Position numbers and translations under genes: made by a program
In this document: one piece after another, positions 45,279 to 54,217 of the stretch
How the letters are laid out: the number at the start of each line of letters is the position of its first letter
How positions within the stretch are numbered: the first letter of the stretch is position 1
Assembly (NCBI GenBank): GCA_017472925.1
Contig: JAFUNS010000046.1
Coordinates: 49,731-113,730, forward strand
Direction: 5' to 3'
Source: Bacteroides sp.
GTDB lineage: Bacteria; Bacteroidota; Bacteroidia; Bacteroidales; Bacteroidaceae
DNA: 64,000 bases
Notes under the pieces: generated by a model
The model's database searches: none
Told to the model about the DNA's origin: nothing
The model's input: the letters and a program-made list of their open reading frames with translations, nothing else

Positions 45279-45704
45279 ATGAAAACCATAAACGAATTGC
45301 AAGACGAAATCATTGAAGAATTCAGCGATTTCGATGATTGGATGGACAAATACCAGTTGCTGATAGATTTGGGTAATGAACAAGCACCTCTTGATCCTCA
45401 ATACAAGACGGAACAAAACTTGATAGACGGTTGTCAGAGTCGTGTTTGGTTACAGGCCGATTTGGTAGATGGAAAAGTGGAATTCCAGGCCGAAAGCGAT
45501 GCTCTGATAGTAAAGGGAATCATTGCCTTGTTGATAAAGGTTGTATCCGGTCATACTCCCGACGAAATATTGGAGAACGATCTTTACTTTATAGAAGAGA
45601 TAGGATTGAAAGAACACCTTTCCCCTACCCGTAGCAATGGATTGTTGGCCATGGTGAAGCAGATGCGCATGTATGCTTTGGCTTTCAAGGCTAAGATGGG
45701 GTAA
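45279..45704 (+). CDS. sufE: SufE family Fe-S assembly protein
   Basis: The 141-residue cytoplasmic protein has the SufE fold with sulfur-accepting Cys51 in LIDGCQSRVWL and the helical C-terminus (SPTRSNGLLAMVKQMR). SufE takes sulfur from the SufS desulfurase and passes it to the Fe-S scaffold. It follows the cyclase-like gene by 3 bp, so it is in the same transcript, although the functions are not obviously linked. No sufBCDS is in the window. Confidence 0.92.
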   Translation: MKTINELQDEIIEEFSDFDDWMDKYQLLIDLGNEQAPLDPQYKTEQNLIDGCQSRVWLQADLVDGKVEFQAESDALIVKGIIALLIKVVSGHTPDEILENDLYFIEEIGLKEHLSPTRSNGLLAMVKQMRMYALAFKAKMG

Positions 45705-45798
45705 GTGGAATCGTAGGGATGATTGATTCTAAATGTTGAATCCACCTTTTCCAACCAACTTATTGTTAGCAAAACTTATACATTGTTTTGTGGGTCGA

Positions 45799-45852
45799 AA
45801 AACGATGTTTTGCGAGGAAGAAAACATCGTTTTATACATTGTAGTACATCGC
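45799..45852. repeat. Family C intergenic repeat, copy 2
   Basis: A perfect 13-bp hairpin, AAAACGATGTTTT (45799-45811) with AAAACATCGTTTT (45821-45833) and loop GCGAGGAAG, then ATACATTGTAGTACATCGC. Confidence 0.85.
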
Positions 45853-45865
45853 TTTCCTTTTTACG

Positions 45866-45986
45866 CTTGTACTCTCATCAAGTTACGAGAGTATATGCAT
45901 GATGCAACGTAAGCAGTTTCATACCCCCTATGAAACTGCTTACGTCACTTGACGAGAGTACTTTCATAGGTAAGTGAGAGTACAAG
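45866..45986. repeat. Family B palindrome cluster, copy 2
   Basis: Outer ends CTTGTACTCTC (45866-45876) and GAGAGTACAAG (45976-45986) pair. Inside is a perfect 17-bp stem, ACGTAAGCAGTTTCATA (45907-45923) with TATGAAACTGCTTACGT (45929-45945) around a CCCCC loop. TACTCTCATCAAGT also pairs with ACTTGACGAGAGTA (one mismatch). It shares modules with 13533-13658. Confidence 0.85.
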
Positions 45987-46335
45987 CTCTCTATTATGGC
46001 TCTAAATTTTGACATTTATGCAAGAAAACATGCATTAGTGTAGGATTGTGTAGGATAAAATAAGCATCCTACATACATTATTATGTTGATACACAATTCT
46101 GTATGTAGGTATGTAGGCATGTAGGATACTTTACTACTTCATCTTAGGTATAGCTGTTTGTGGAAAAACAAAGTGGAAACCTTCCAATATGTTGTACAAT
46201 TAATTATCACTCAATAAGATAGGTTTTCCCTCAAAAATACTCAAATTAATTTGGCATTTCATTCAGTTTATGCTATCTTTGGTAGCACACTTGTATCATT
46301 AAAGCCTAACCATAATTCTAAATGGAATAGTTACA

Positions 46336-46869
46336 ATGAAAAAGAGATACCTGAATATATGTTATTGGATAATTAGTCTAATTGTCATAATGATTATGAT
46401 AATACCTTTTGAGGCATGCAACAACAATTCTAAATCTATAGAATATAGAAATGATTCAATTTGGACAGGACTTCATGCCCCCTTTTTGCCATTGATGGTG
46501 GATTATCAAGATTCTATATATCATGTTCTAACAAGAGAAAATGAGTTGTATATATTCCCTTATTTATGGGGTATGAAATATAGGAACAAAATTTATGAGG
46601 CCATAAAACACCCTATAAAAGTAGATTCTTCTCAATGGAAATATATCGTAAGTAAAGAAAATCGTTTTATAATAAAACAGCCGGAGATTGACTCTATTTA
46701 TAATGGGAATATAGATAACATATTATCTTTGTTGGGCACCATTGAAGAAGGGATATATAATTTTAACGATGAAGAACGTAATTATTTGATTTATTTACTG
46801 TTCCAGCATCAAATATATTTGAATACTAATTGTGAAACTGGTATGTATGTTATAGAAAGCAAGCCTTAA
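46336..46869 (+). CDS. Hypothetical lipoprotein
   Basis: The 177-residue protein has a long hydrophobic signal and a lipobox-like FEACNN (Cys28). The mature part is rich in Ile, Tyr and Asn and has no motif I recognise. It stands alone after a repeat-rich gap, is visibly AT-rich, and converges on the THUMP-like methyltransferase gene. It may be recently acquired or fast-evolving. Confidence 0.65.
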   Translation: MKKRYLNICYWIISLIVIMIMIIPFEACNNNSKSIEYRNDSIWTGLHAPFLPLMVDYQDSIYHVLTRENELYIFPYLWGMKYRNKIYEAIKHPIKVDSSQWKYIVSKENRFIIKQPEIDSIYNGNIDNILSLLGTIEEGIYNFNDEERNYLIYLLFQHQIYLNTNCETGMYVIESKP

Positions 46870-46895
46870 TACTTTTCATGTATGATGGTGCCCTT

Positions 46896-48077
46896 TTATG
46901 TTTTCATGCATTTTATCAGCACTTTTCGTTCATCGGCCAAGGTAGTAGCAAACAGATAGACTTCGCCACCTTCCTTTAGCTTCAAGCGTTTACGAAGTTC
47001 GGCCACGGAAGAAGGGAAATTGCGGATGGTCAGATTGGCCTTATCGATGTCTTTTAATAAAGCCTTTTGTTCCTTCTTGCCAAATCCGCCTATGGCCTCT
47101 ACCTTGAACTTTCGTCCGGGGAAATGAGGTATGTATTCAGGGGATGTATACAGATGACTACTGATGTGCAGTTTTTTTACGGGATACATTTGTGTCAATA
47201 TCCGATAGGCTCCTGCTTTTAATAGGGAGGAGTTAGGTTCATAGAGGTAGTTCTCCACTTCATGGGCCAATGGACAATCGGCTTCCTTTTCTTGTTCCTG
47301 CGTGAAAGAGAAAGACTGAGACTCACCCGTTGGAAGAATATGCTCGCAATGGATGGAAACACTTGATGAGGCAGCTTCGTTCCGAAGCACTAACAGCAAT
47401 TCCTTACATTCATTATGGACGGACACAATGTGTATTTGGTGGATATGTTTCAAGGTTTTTAAAGCCAAAGACAAGTCGAGCATGGGCGATAGTTTGACAA
47501 GTACGGTCTTTGCTTTTTCCAATAACAAATCTTCCAATATGCTCACATCGGGTTCACAATCCGAAATGGCGACAGTTTTTCCGCCTTGTCCATCGCGTCG
47601 GGCAGGATCCAGATAGATACAATCAACCGGCTTCATTTCTTTCAGATAATCCACTCCATCTTTATTGTGTACCTGTATGGACAAGCCCAGCAAAGGGAAG
47701 TTTTGTTCTGCCAACTCGCATAGCTCGGTTTGGCGCTCCACATAATCGGCTTGCTTGAAACGACGGGCTATAAAAGAACAATCAATGCCAAAGCCACCGG
47801 TCAAATCGACAAACGTATCCCCCTCTACCAATCCGGCTTTATAATGGGCTGTGGCCTCTGATGAGCATTGCTCCATTGAAAGATGTTTGGGATAGTATAT
47901 TCCCTCTATGCTATGCCATGAGGGTATCTTGGCTTCTGCCACTTGCCTGCCTGCTATTTGGGTAATGGCTGTCGGCATATCCACCTCAGGATATTTTTGG
48001 CTTTGCAGAGCCAATGTGCGAACATCGGCACGGGCATGCTCTGCTATGAATTGGAGGGTTGCTTCGGAAATCTGCAT
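46896..48077 (-). CDS. THUMP-like class I SAM methyltransferase
   Basis: The 393-residue protein has a Rossmann methyltransferase core (about 90-230): FVDLTGGFGIDCSFIARRF (SAM motif I), YVERQTELCELA, then YLDPARRDGQGGK, a catalytic-loop-like DPARR. The C-terminal 80 residues form a THUMP-like fold with KVEAIGGFGKKEQKALLKDI. It probably methylates RNA, perhaps tRNA, but no member of the family with this domain order is known to me to have a defined target. Confidence 0.86.
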   Translation of the reverse strand: MQISEATLQFIAEHARADVRTLALQSQKYPEVDMPTAITQIAGRQVAEAKIPSWHSIEGIYYPKHLSMEQCSSEATAHYKAGLVEGDTFVDLTGGFGIDCSFIARRFKQADYVERQTELCELAEQNFPLLGLSIQVHNKDGVDYLKEMKPVDCIYLDPARRDGQGGKTVAISDCEPDVSILEDLLLEKAKTVLVKLSPMLDLSLALKTLKHIHQIHIVSVHNECKELLLVLRNEAASSSVSIHCEHILPTGESQSFSFTQEQEKEADCPLAHEVENYLYEPNSSLLKAGAYRILTQMYPVKKLHISSHLYTSPEYIPHFPGRKFKVEAIGGFGKKEQKALLKDIDKANLTIRNFPSSVAELRKRLKLKEGGEVYLFATTLADERKVLIKCMKT

Positions 48078-48223
48078 AAACGATCTATTTGGGGATAAAA
48101 ATACTCAGAATCTTAGAATTTACAAAAAAACAATTAAAATTACCTCTTTTTCTATCTTTGTAATTTAAATATTCTTTATCTTTATTGCGTATTCAAAATT
48201 ATTTGTAATTAATACTTTTATCT

Positions 48224-49432
48224 ATGAAAGCATTCAAGATTTTTATTCTCTCATCCATTTGCATGGTTGCATGCATGAGTTGTTCTACAAAACCCGAAGT
48301 GGAGCCTATGGACAAATTGATTGAAAGAGGTTTGCAAACAGCTGTTGAACAATCCTTGATAATGGCCAAAGAACTGGAGCCTCAGGATAGTCTGTTGCCC
48401 CGCACCTATGAAAATGGAAAATTGAAAACAGTAAAATATCATAGTTGGATATCGGGCTTTTTCCCAGGTGTATTATGGCAATTATATGAATACAATCAGG
48501 ATGAACAATTCAGGAAATATGCCGAACTGTTTACCTCACGTGTAGAGCCTGCCAAGAAAATGACCAGCACCCACGATTTGGGATTTATGCTTTATTGCAG
48601 CTTTGGACAAGGGTATCGGTTGACAGGAAACAAACAATATGTAGAGGTCATTAAAGAAGGTACACATAGCTTGCTTACCCGTTGGAATCCTCATCTTAAA
48701 GTTATGCAGTCTTGGGGTAAAAATGAACGTTGGCAATTCCCTGTCATCATTGACAATATGATGAATTTGGAAATGCTTTGTTTTATGACCCGTGAAACAT
48801 CCGACCAGATGTATATGGACATTGCCAAGACACATGCCAATACCACCATCGAGAATCATTTCCGCGAGGATTACAGTACTTATCATGTGGTTTCTTACGA
48901 TACTATAACCGGCCAGCCTCATGCCAAGAATACCGCCCAGGGGGATGCACATGAAAGTTCTTGGTCGAGAGGTCAGTCCTGGGGACTCTATGGTTATACT
49001 ATGATGTATCGTGAAACCGGTGACCCGGCCTATTTGAAACAAGCAATCGCTATAGCCAATTTCTTGGTCAACCATCCTCGATTGCCAGAAGATAAGATTC
49101 CATATTGGGACTATGATGCTCCAGAAATTCCCAATGCTGAACGCGATGCATCAGCAGGTGCCATTATGGCATCGGCTTTGATTGAGTTGAGCCAGTTGGA
49201 CAAGAGCGAGTCTTCATCGAAGTGGTTGGATATAGCAGAAAAGCAATTGCGTTCTTTGAGTTCTCCTGCTTATATGGCCGGAATTGGTGAACAAGGAGGA
49301 TTCATCATCAAGCATGGTGTAGGTCATTTAAGAGCCGGAGGTGAAGTGGATGTGCCCTTGAGCTATGGAGACTATTACTACATAGAAGCTTTGTTGCGAT
49401 ACAAAAAATTACTAGCACAAGCCGACAAGTAA
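48224..49432 (+). CDS. GH88 unsaturated glucuronyl hydrolase, lipoprotein
   Basis: The 402-residue protein has a lipoprotein signal (MVACMSCST). The (alpha/alpha)6 barrel holds two catalytic Asp residues in STHDLGFML (about 122) and IIDNMMNLEM (about 181). WSRGQSWGLYGYTMMYRETG is the family signature. GH88 removes unsaturated uronic acid from disaccharides made by polysaccharide lyases, such as glycosaminoglycan fragments. No lyase or sulfatase is adjacent, so it acts alone here or with genes elsewhere. A -7 box (TATCTTTG) is at 48153-48160. Confidence 0.93.
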   Translation: MKAFKIFILSSICMVACMSCSTKPEVEPMDKLIERGLQTAVEQSLIMAKELEPQDSLLPRTYENGKLKTVKYHSWISGFFPGVLWQLYEYNQDEQFRKYAELFTSRVEPAKKMTSTHDLGFMLYCSFGQGYRLTGNKQYVEVIKEGTHSLLTRWNPHLKVMQSWGKNERWQFPVIIDNMMNLEMLCFMTRETSDQMYMDIAKTHANTTIENHFREDYSTYHVVSYDTITGQPHAKNTAQGDAHESSWSRGQSWGLYGYTMMYRETGDPAYLKQAIAIANFLVNHPRLPEDKIPYWDYDAPEIPNAERDASAGAIMASALIELSQLDKSESSSKWLDIAEKQLRSLSSPAYMAGIGEQGGFIIKHGVGHLRAGGEVDVPLSYGDYYYIEALLRYKKLLAQADK

Positions 49433-49521
49433 TTCAAAGGGAGAGACGAAGATATCAAAACGTAGCAGAAATATGGAATAAAAGCGTATCTTTGTCCACA
49501 AATAACCTTATTACATTTATT

Positions 49522-50802
49522 ATGAAGAGAAAATTAATAACCTTATTGTTTGTTTTAGGTGCTTGTTTGCAAGGAGCTGCACAAGGCACTTTCGAGAAGT
49601 ATTTTGAAAAGAAAACCCTGCGCATTGATTTTGCATTGAGCGGAAATGCACAAACCCAGTCGGCGGCTATCCAACAATTACGTGAAGAGCCGGTATGGGG
49701 AGGCCCAATCAAGAACTTGATTGATACCTTCGGTTATGGAGGATACTATGTAAATGTATACGACAAGACCAGTAAGGAACTGATCTTTTCACGTGGGTTC
49801 AATACGTTGTTCGAAGAATGGCGCACTACTGCCCAGGCCAAAGTGGAAACACAGGCCTGGAACAATTGTGTGTGCATCCCCTTCCCCAAGGACAAGGTGA
49901 TTGTAGAGTTTACTGCACGCGACAAGAGTTGCATGCAATTCCATTCTTTGTTGAAAACAGAGATAGACCCACAAAGCATTTTCATTGACCGTACTGCCTT
50001 GAAAAAGAATCCGGTAGTGAAGATTCAGGACAAGGGTGATTCCAATGAAAAGGTGGACTTGCTCTTTGTGGCCGAGGGCTATACAGCTGCCGAACAAGAC
50101 AAGTTTGTAAAGGATGCCAAACGCTTTATGGAAGCTCTTTTCAAGACTCCTCCTTTCGACCAACGTCGTGATGATTTCAACGTATGGGCCGTAGGAACCA
50201 TTTCCGAAGAATCGGGTACCAGCTCATCGGGTAAAGGCATCTATAAGAATACAGCCCTGAATACAGGTTATTATACATTTGGTGTGGATCGTTACCTCAC
50301 TACCCAAGACATCAAGCCTATTCGCGATGCCATATGGAATGTGCCTTGCGATGCCATCTTCCTGCTCATCAATGCCGAGACCTATGGGGGTGGAGGTATG
50401 TATAACTTCTACGCTTGTGGTACTGCCGATAATGAACGCACTTTAGGTGTATTCGCTCATGAATTTGGGCATAGCTTTGCCGGATTGGCTGATGAATACT
50501 TCACTTCGACCGTGGCTTACGAAGATTTCTATAACTTGAAGCATGAACCGTGGGAACCGAACATCACCACTTTGGTGGATTTCGACAAGAAATGGAAGGA
50601 CTTGTTGCCCGAGGGTACACCCATCCCTACTCCATTGAATGACAAGACCAAAGACAAGATTGGTGTGTTCGAAGGTGGAGGTTATCTGGCAAAAGGTATC
50701 TACCGCCCGGTAGACCATTGTATGATGCGCGATTATGCTCCGTTCTGCCCTGCTTGTAGTCGGGCTATATTAAAGATGGTAGACTTCTTAAGTGATAAGT
50801 AA
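49522..50802 (+). CDS. Peptidase M64 family secreted protein
   Basis: The product is 426 residues from the ATG at 49522; the TTG at 49492 overlaps the -7 box (TATCTTTG, 49487-49494) and is rejected. After a signal peptide (ending GAAQGT) comes an N-terminal beta region (about 25-165), then the M64 domain: LLFVAEGYTAAEQDKF, DDFNVWAVGT, and zinc site AHEFGHSFAGLADEYF (about 313). The prototype is the Clostridium ramosum IgA protease; Bacteroides M64 proteins are mostly uncharacterised, and IgA cleavage is not implied here. Confidence 0.92.
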   Translation: MKRKLITLLFVLGACLQGAAQGTFEKYFEKKTLRIDFALSGNAQTQSAAIQQLREEPVWGGPIKNLIDTFGYGGYYVNVYDKTSKELIFSRGFNTLFEEWRTTAQAKVETQAWNNCVCIPFPKDKVIVEFTARDKSCMQFHSLLKTEIDPQSIFIDRTALKKNPVVKIQDKGDSNEKVDLLFVAEGYTAAEQDKFVKDAKRFMEALFKTPPFDQRRDDFNVWAVGTISEESGTSSSGKGIYKNTALNTGYYTFGVDRYLTTQDIKPIRDAIWNVPCDAIFLLINAETYGGGGMYNFYACGTADNERTLGVFAHEFGHSFAGLADEYFTSTVAYEDFYNLKHEPWEPNITTLVDFDKKWKDLLPEGTPIPTPLNDKTKDKIGVFEGGGYLAKGIYRPVDHCMMRDYAPFCPACSRAILKMVDFLSDK

Positions 50803-50807
50803 TGAAT

Positions 50808-50845
50808 AAAAAAGTGGATGCGTATGATAACTCATCCACTTTTTT
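50808..50845. terminator. M64 gene terminator
   Basis: AAAAAAGTGGATG pairs perfectly with CATCCACTTTTTT, followed by GC. Confidence 0.85.
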
Positions 50846-50885
50846 GCTCTATATTTGTTTCCATAAACTTTAACTATTGATTCTC

Positions 50886-51533
50886 ATGAGAAAAATTGTC
50901 TTGATTCTTGCCACTTTATGCCAGAGCCTTTTAGCTATCCAGGCTCAGGAAACCATATCCTCTTCTCCTTTCTTGTTCGATGATTATAAGGAAGGAATCG
51001 TTGTCTTGGAAAACCGTTCACAGGTGAAGGGCAAATTGAATATCTATTTGCCTACAGGAGATTTTTACTTCATTGATGCTACCGATGGGAACAAGGAAAA
51101 GGTAATGGCCAAGCCCGAAGAGGTAGCCCTCATTCGTTTTGGTTCGAGGGTATTTGTACCTTCCGGAGATGGAGGTATGGAAGTGCTTTCCACAGAGCCT
51201 TTGTTCTATGTGCTCTACAGAGCCGGACTTCGCGACAAGGGTAAGAATGCTGCTTATGGAGGTACTTCTACTTTAGCGAATATCAAGAGCTATTCTGCCA
51301 ACAAGAGTGGTACAGGTGTTGTTTCCGACCCCGTAAAATTAGAAGTGGGACAACGCTATAATGTCTATAAAATAGGGAAAAAGCTGAAGGAGGTAAGAAA
51401 CATGAAGCAGTTCCTTAAGCTCTATTCCAAGCAAAAAGAACTGCTCCAAACTTATATTGACGAAAACGACATTCACTTCGACAATGCTCTCGAGATGCTG
51501 CAATTGGTGAAGTATGCCCATTCGTTAAAGTAA
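50886..51533 (+). CDS. Hypothetical exported protein
   Basis: The 215-residue protein has a signal peptide (ending IQAQET). The mature part starts with a beta-rich region (DDYKEGIVVLENRSQVKGKLNIYLP) and ends with a long helical segment (KQFLKLYSKQKELLQTYI). I do not recognise the family. It has its own -7 box (TATATTTG, 50850-50857) and converges on the alpha/beta hydrolase gene 8 bp away. Confidence 0.78.
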   Translation: MRKIVLILATLCQSLLAIQAQETISSSPFLFDDYKEGIVVLENRSQVKGKLNIYLPTGDFYFIDATDGNKEKVMAKPEEVALIRFGSRVFVPSGDGGMEVLSTEPLFYVLYRAGLRDKGKNAAYGGTSTLANIKSYSANKSGTGVVSDPVKLEVGQRYNVYKIGKKLKEVRNMKQFLKLYSKQKELLQTYIDENDIHFDNALEMLQLVKYAHSLK

Positions 51534-51540
51534 CCCTACG

Positions 51541-52479
51541 TTACTTCAATTCCTTGAACAAATCGTTCTTGTCGATGGTCCATCCTTCACGGGAGGCCAA
51601 AGCACAATCATCGCCCACAAACATTTGGGCAGCTTGCTTGTCGCCCTTGAGTTGCCAGTTGAGCCAAGCTACGGCTACAATGCCATACTCACCACCATGA
51701 GGTTGAGCATAGGTACCACCATGACCTACAGGCAAGTTGGTAGCACAAGCCGGCACATGATTGATGCGACTGAAGTCGTCCATACCGTTTCCATAAGCGA
51801 TGTCTTCCTTACCACCCAACATATACATTACCGAAGTGTGGATTTCGTTCAGCTTCGACTTGTCGGGCATGGGCATACCCGGCATGGCAACACTTGCATC
51901 GTTAAAGAGTCCGCTATTGCAAACCATCATGGTCTTGATGCGCTTGTCGGCACAATTATAGAGTGTCTGGAGACCACCACACGACATACCTGCCAATGCA
52001 ATGTTCTTGACATCTATCTTATTATAATAAGGAGATTTCTTATCGGCATTTTGGGCGATTACCCAGTCGATGGACTCAATTTGCTGCTCAGTAGTAGAGC
52101 GTGGCATTTCGAAATCGTAAGGAACACCTTCCTTGGGGATATAACCGGTAGCCACTACCATATAGCCATACGAGGCAATTTCATTCAGGAACAGATAATG
52201 TTCGAACGGAGAATTGTAGCAGGCGCCATTTCCCCATACCAATACCGGCAATGGATTTTCCTGGTTGAAGGCCGACAAGTCTTGAGGCACGAAGAGGGTG
52301 TGTGCCTGGAGTGAAGCATCTTCCTTCATAATAGCCTTGTAGGGGCCTGTACCTCCTTCTTCTACAATCTGTGAATAACCGGTTTCCTTGGGTGCCTGGC
52401 TACAGCTCACACCCATTATGCCACTCATGGTCAATGCCATTCCTACGATGGCCACATTCAAAATTCTTTTTACTTTCAT
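51541..52479 (-). CDS. Alpha/beta hydrolase lipoprotein, chlorophyllase-like
   Basis: The product is 312 residues from the ATG at 52479; upstream ATGs (52503) lie at or upstream of the expected transcription start given the -7 box at 52512-52519. A lipoprotein signal ends at GVSCSQ. The nucleophile elbow is GMSCGG (Ser about 164), with PLPVLVWGNGACYNSPFEHYL as the oxyanion region and a conserved VGHGGTYAQPHGG near the end, the likely His. It resembles the chlorophyllase/PET-hydrolase branch of alpha/beta hydrolases. The substrate is unknown. Confidence 0.82.
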   Translation of the reverse strand: MKVKRILNVAIVGMALTMSGIMGVSCSQAPKETGYSQIVEEGGTGPYKAIMKEDASLQAHTLFVPQDLSAFNQENPLPVLVWGNGACYNSPFEHYLFLNEIASYGYMVVATGYIPKEGVPYDFEMPRSTTEQQIESIDWVIAQNADKKSPYYNKIDVKNIALAGMSCGGLQTLYNCADKRIKTMMVCNSGLFNDASVAMPGMPMPDKSKLNEIHTSVMYMLGGKEDIAYGNGMDDFSRINHVPACATNLPVGHGGTYAQPHGGEYGIVAVAWLNWQLKGDKQAAQMFVGDDCALASREGWTIDKNDLFKELK

Positions 52480-52669
52480 GTTCTTTTCAATATTAAGGTT
52501 CATAATTTTCACAAAGATACACCTATTATTTCTAAAATAAAGCATTTACGCCCTTAATTTGCTAACAACTTGAAAGAAAAATCCAAATTCTTTCTATCTT
52601 TTTATTGTTATATTAAAAACTTTGGTTACTTTTGGCGATTATTTGTAAAATTTAAACCATTAAATACAC

Positions 52670-54118
52670 ATGAGTACCGTAAAATACTACAAAGGTGGTG
52701 ATCAACCCCTTGAATTGCACAAGGTTCGTGTTGTGCAGAAACTTCATTTAGTACCTATCGAACGTCGTATGGAAGCCTTGAAAGAAGGCGGTTTCAATAC
52801 TTTCCGTTTGAGCACCCTCGACGTTTATCTCGATATGTTGACCGATAGTGGTGTAAATGCCATGAGCGACAATCAGGTAGCAGCTATGCTCCGTGCCGAT
52901 GACGCTTATGCAGGTTCACAATCGTTCATCCGCTTGCAGAAAGCTGTAGAAGATGTATTGGGCAAGAAATATTTGTTGCCTGCCCACCAGGGTCGTGCTT
53001 GCGAAAACATCTTGGCAAAGGCTTTCATCAAGAAGGGACAAGTGGTTCCTATGAACTATCACTTTACCACTACCCTTGCCCACATTCAGGAAATGGGTGC
53101 ACGTGTAGCCGAACTTTATTATGACCGTGCCATGGAACTTAAGAGCGACTATCCGTTCAAGGGTAACATGAACATTGAAAAGCTGGAAGAACTCATCCAG
53201 ACAGAAGGTAAGGAAAACATTCCTTACATCCGTATGGAAGCCTCTACCAACTTGATTGGTGGCCAGCCATTCTCTATGGCCAACTTGATGGATGTTCGTC
53301 GCATTGCCGACAAGTATGGCATCATGCTTGTGCTTGATGCATCACTTTTGGGCGAAAATGCTTACCTCATCAAGCAACGCGAAGACAAGTGGAAAGAAAA
53401 CTCATTGGGCGAAATCCTGAAGATGATGACCGGCTTGGCCGATATCGTTTACTTCTCGGCTCGTAAGTTGACTTCTTCTCGTGGTGGTGGTATCTGTACC
53501 AACCAACGCGAACTTTACGGACAGATGGAAGCTTTGATTCCTTTGTTCGAAGGTTTCTTGACTTACGGTGGTATCTCTGTTCGCGAAATCGAAGCCATGA
53601 CCGTAGGTATGTACGAAACATTGGACGAAACAGCTATCAGCCAGAGTCCTGAATTCATCAAGTACTTGGTTACTGAACTCGAAAAACGCGGTGTACCTAT
53701 GGTAACTCCTCCGGGTGTGTTGGGTGCTCACGTCAACGCGATGGAATTCTGTAGCCACATTCCACAAGACCAATACCCGGCCGGTGCCTTGGCAGCTGCC
53801 TTCTACCTTATCTCGGGTGTTCGTGGTATGGAACGTGGTACTGTTTCAAGTACTCGCGATGAAAATGGAAATGAAATTCCTGCCGATGTTGAATTGCTCC
53901 GCTTGGCTGTACCTCGTCGTGTATTCACATTGTCACAAATCAACTATGTAATCGACCGTATGCACTGGTTGTACGACAATCGTCACCTCATTGGTGGTTT
54001 GAAGTTTGTTTACGAACCCAAGGTGCTCCGCTTCTTCATGGGTGGTTTGGAACCAACCAGCAACTGGCCTAACCGCTTGATGGAAAAGTTCCGCGAAGAT
54101 TTTGGCGACAGCTTGTAA
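52670..54118 (+). CDS. Divergent tryptophanase / tyrosine phenol-lyase family enzyme
   Basis: The 482-residue fold-type I PLP enzyme aligns along its length with tryptophanase and tyrosine phenol-lyase: LLTDSGVNAMSD near 60, DDAYAGSQSF near 80, PAHQGRACEN, LIGGQPFSMANLMDVRRIADKYGI, YEPKVLRFF at the end. The PLP lysine should be Lys266, but its context is SARKLTSSRGGG rather than the usual S-x-KKD; the later GGHA segment reads LGAHVNA. Canonical beta-elimination of Trp or Tyr is therefore uncertain. A -7 box (TACTTTTG) lies at 52627-52634 and a terminator at 54139. No tnaC-type leader or permease gene is seen. Confidence 0.85.
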   Translation: MSTVKYYKGGDQPLELHKVRVVQKLHLVPIERRMEALKEGGFNTFRLSTLDVYLDMLTDSGVNAMSDNQVAAMLRADDAYAGSQSFIRLQKAVEDVLGKKYLLPAHQGRACENILAKAFIKKGQVVPMNYHFTTTLAHIQEMGARVAELYYDRAMELKSDYPFKGNMNIEKLEELIQTEGKENIPYIRMEASTNLIGGQPFSMANLMDVRRIADKYGIMLVLDASLLGENAYLIKQREDKWKENSLGEILKMMTGLADIVYFSARKLTSSRGGGICTNQRELYGQMEALIPLFEGFLTYGGISVREIEAMTVGMYETLDETAISQSPEFIKYLVTELEKRGVPMVTPPGVLGAHVNAMEFCSHIPQDQYPAGALAAAFYLISGVRGMERGTVSSTRDENGNEIPADVELLRLAVPRRVFTLSQINYVIDRMHWLYDNRHLIGGLKFVYEPKVLRFFMGGLEPTSNWPNRLMEKFREDFGDSL

Positions 54119-54138
54119 TTCACTGATTAACAATACAG

Positions 54139-54176
54139 AAATATGGGGTGCTCCGATTGGAACACCCCATATTTTG
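54139..54176 (+). terminator. Terminator of the PLP-lyase gene
   Basis: AAATATGGGGTG pairs perfectly with CACCCCATATTT, then a T-run. Confidence 0.85.
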
Positions 54177-54217
54177 TATATGTCATTTTGAGTGAAATCA
54201 CTGATATCACAGATTCC

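Larger units (their letters stand above)
45705..46335. other. 631-bp intergenic region of palindromic repeats
   Basis: No ORF is supported. It holds a family C hairpin (45799-45852), a family B cruciform-like cluster (45866-45986), and, in 46040-46130, several GTAGGAT/ATCCTAC and GTATGTAGG words including a hairpin at 46050-46072. A -7 box (TATCTTTG, 46274-46281) lies near its end. Confidence 0.8.

Noticed and set aside
45705-46335. CRISPR-like or tRNA content in the repeat-rich gap.
   Set aside because: Repeats are palindromic, of unequal spacing and mixed families; there is no regular spacer pattern or cloverleaf.
54186-54212. GTGAAATCACTGATATCAC resembles the TGAAATCACTGAAATCA word of the vapE end.
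   Set aside because: Only a short match within a low-complexity pattern; no extended similarity to either 95-bp arm.
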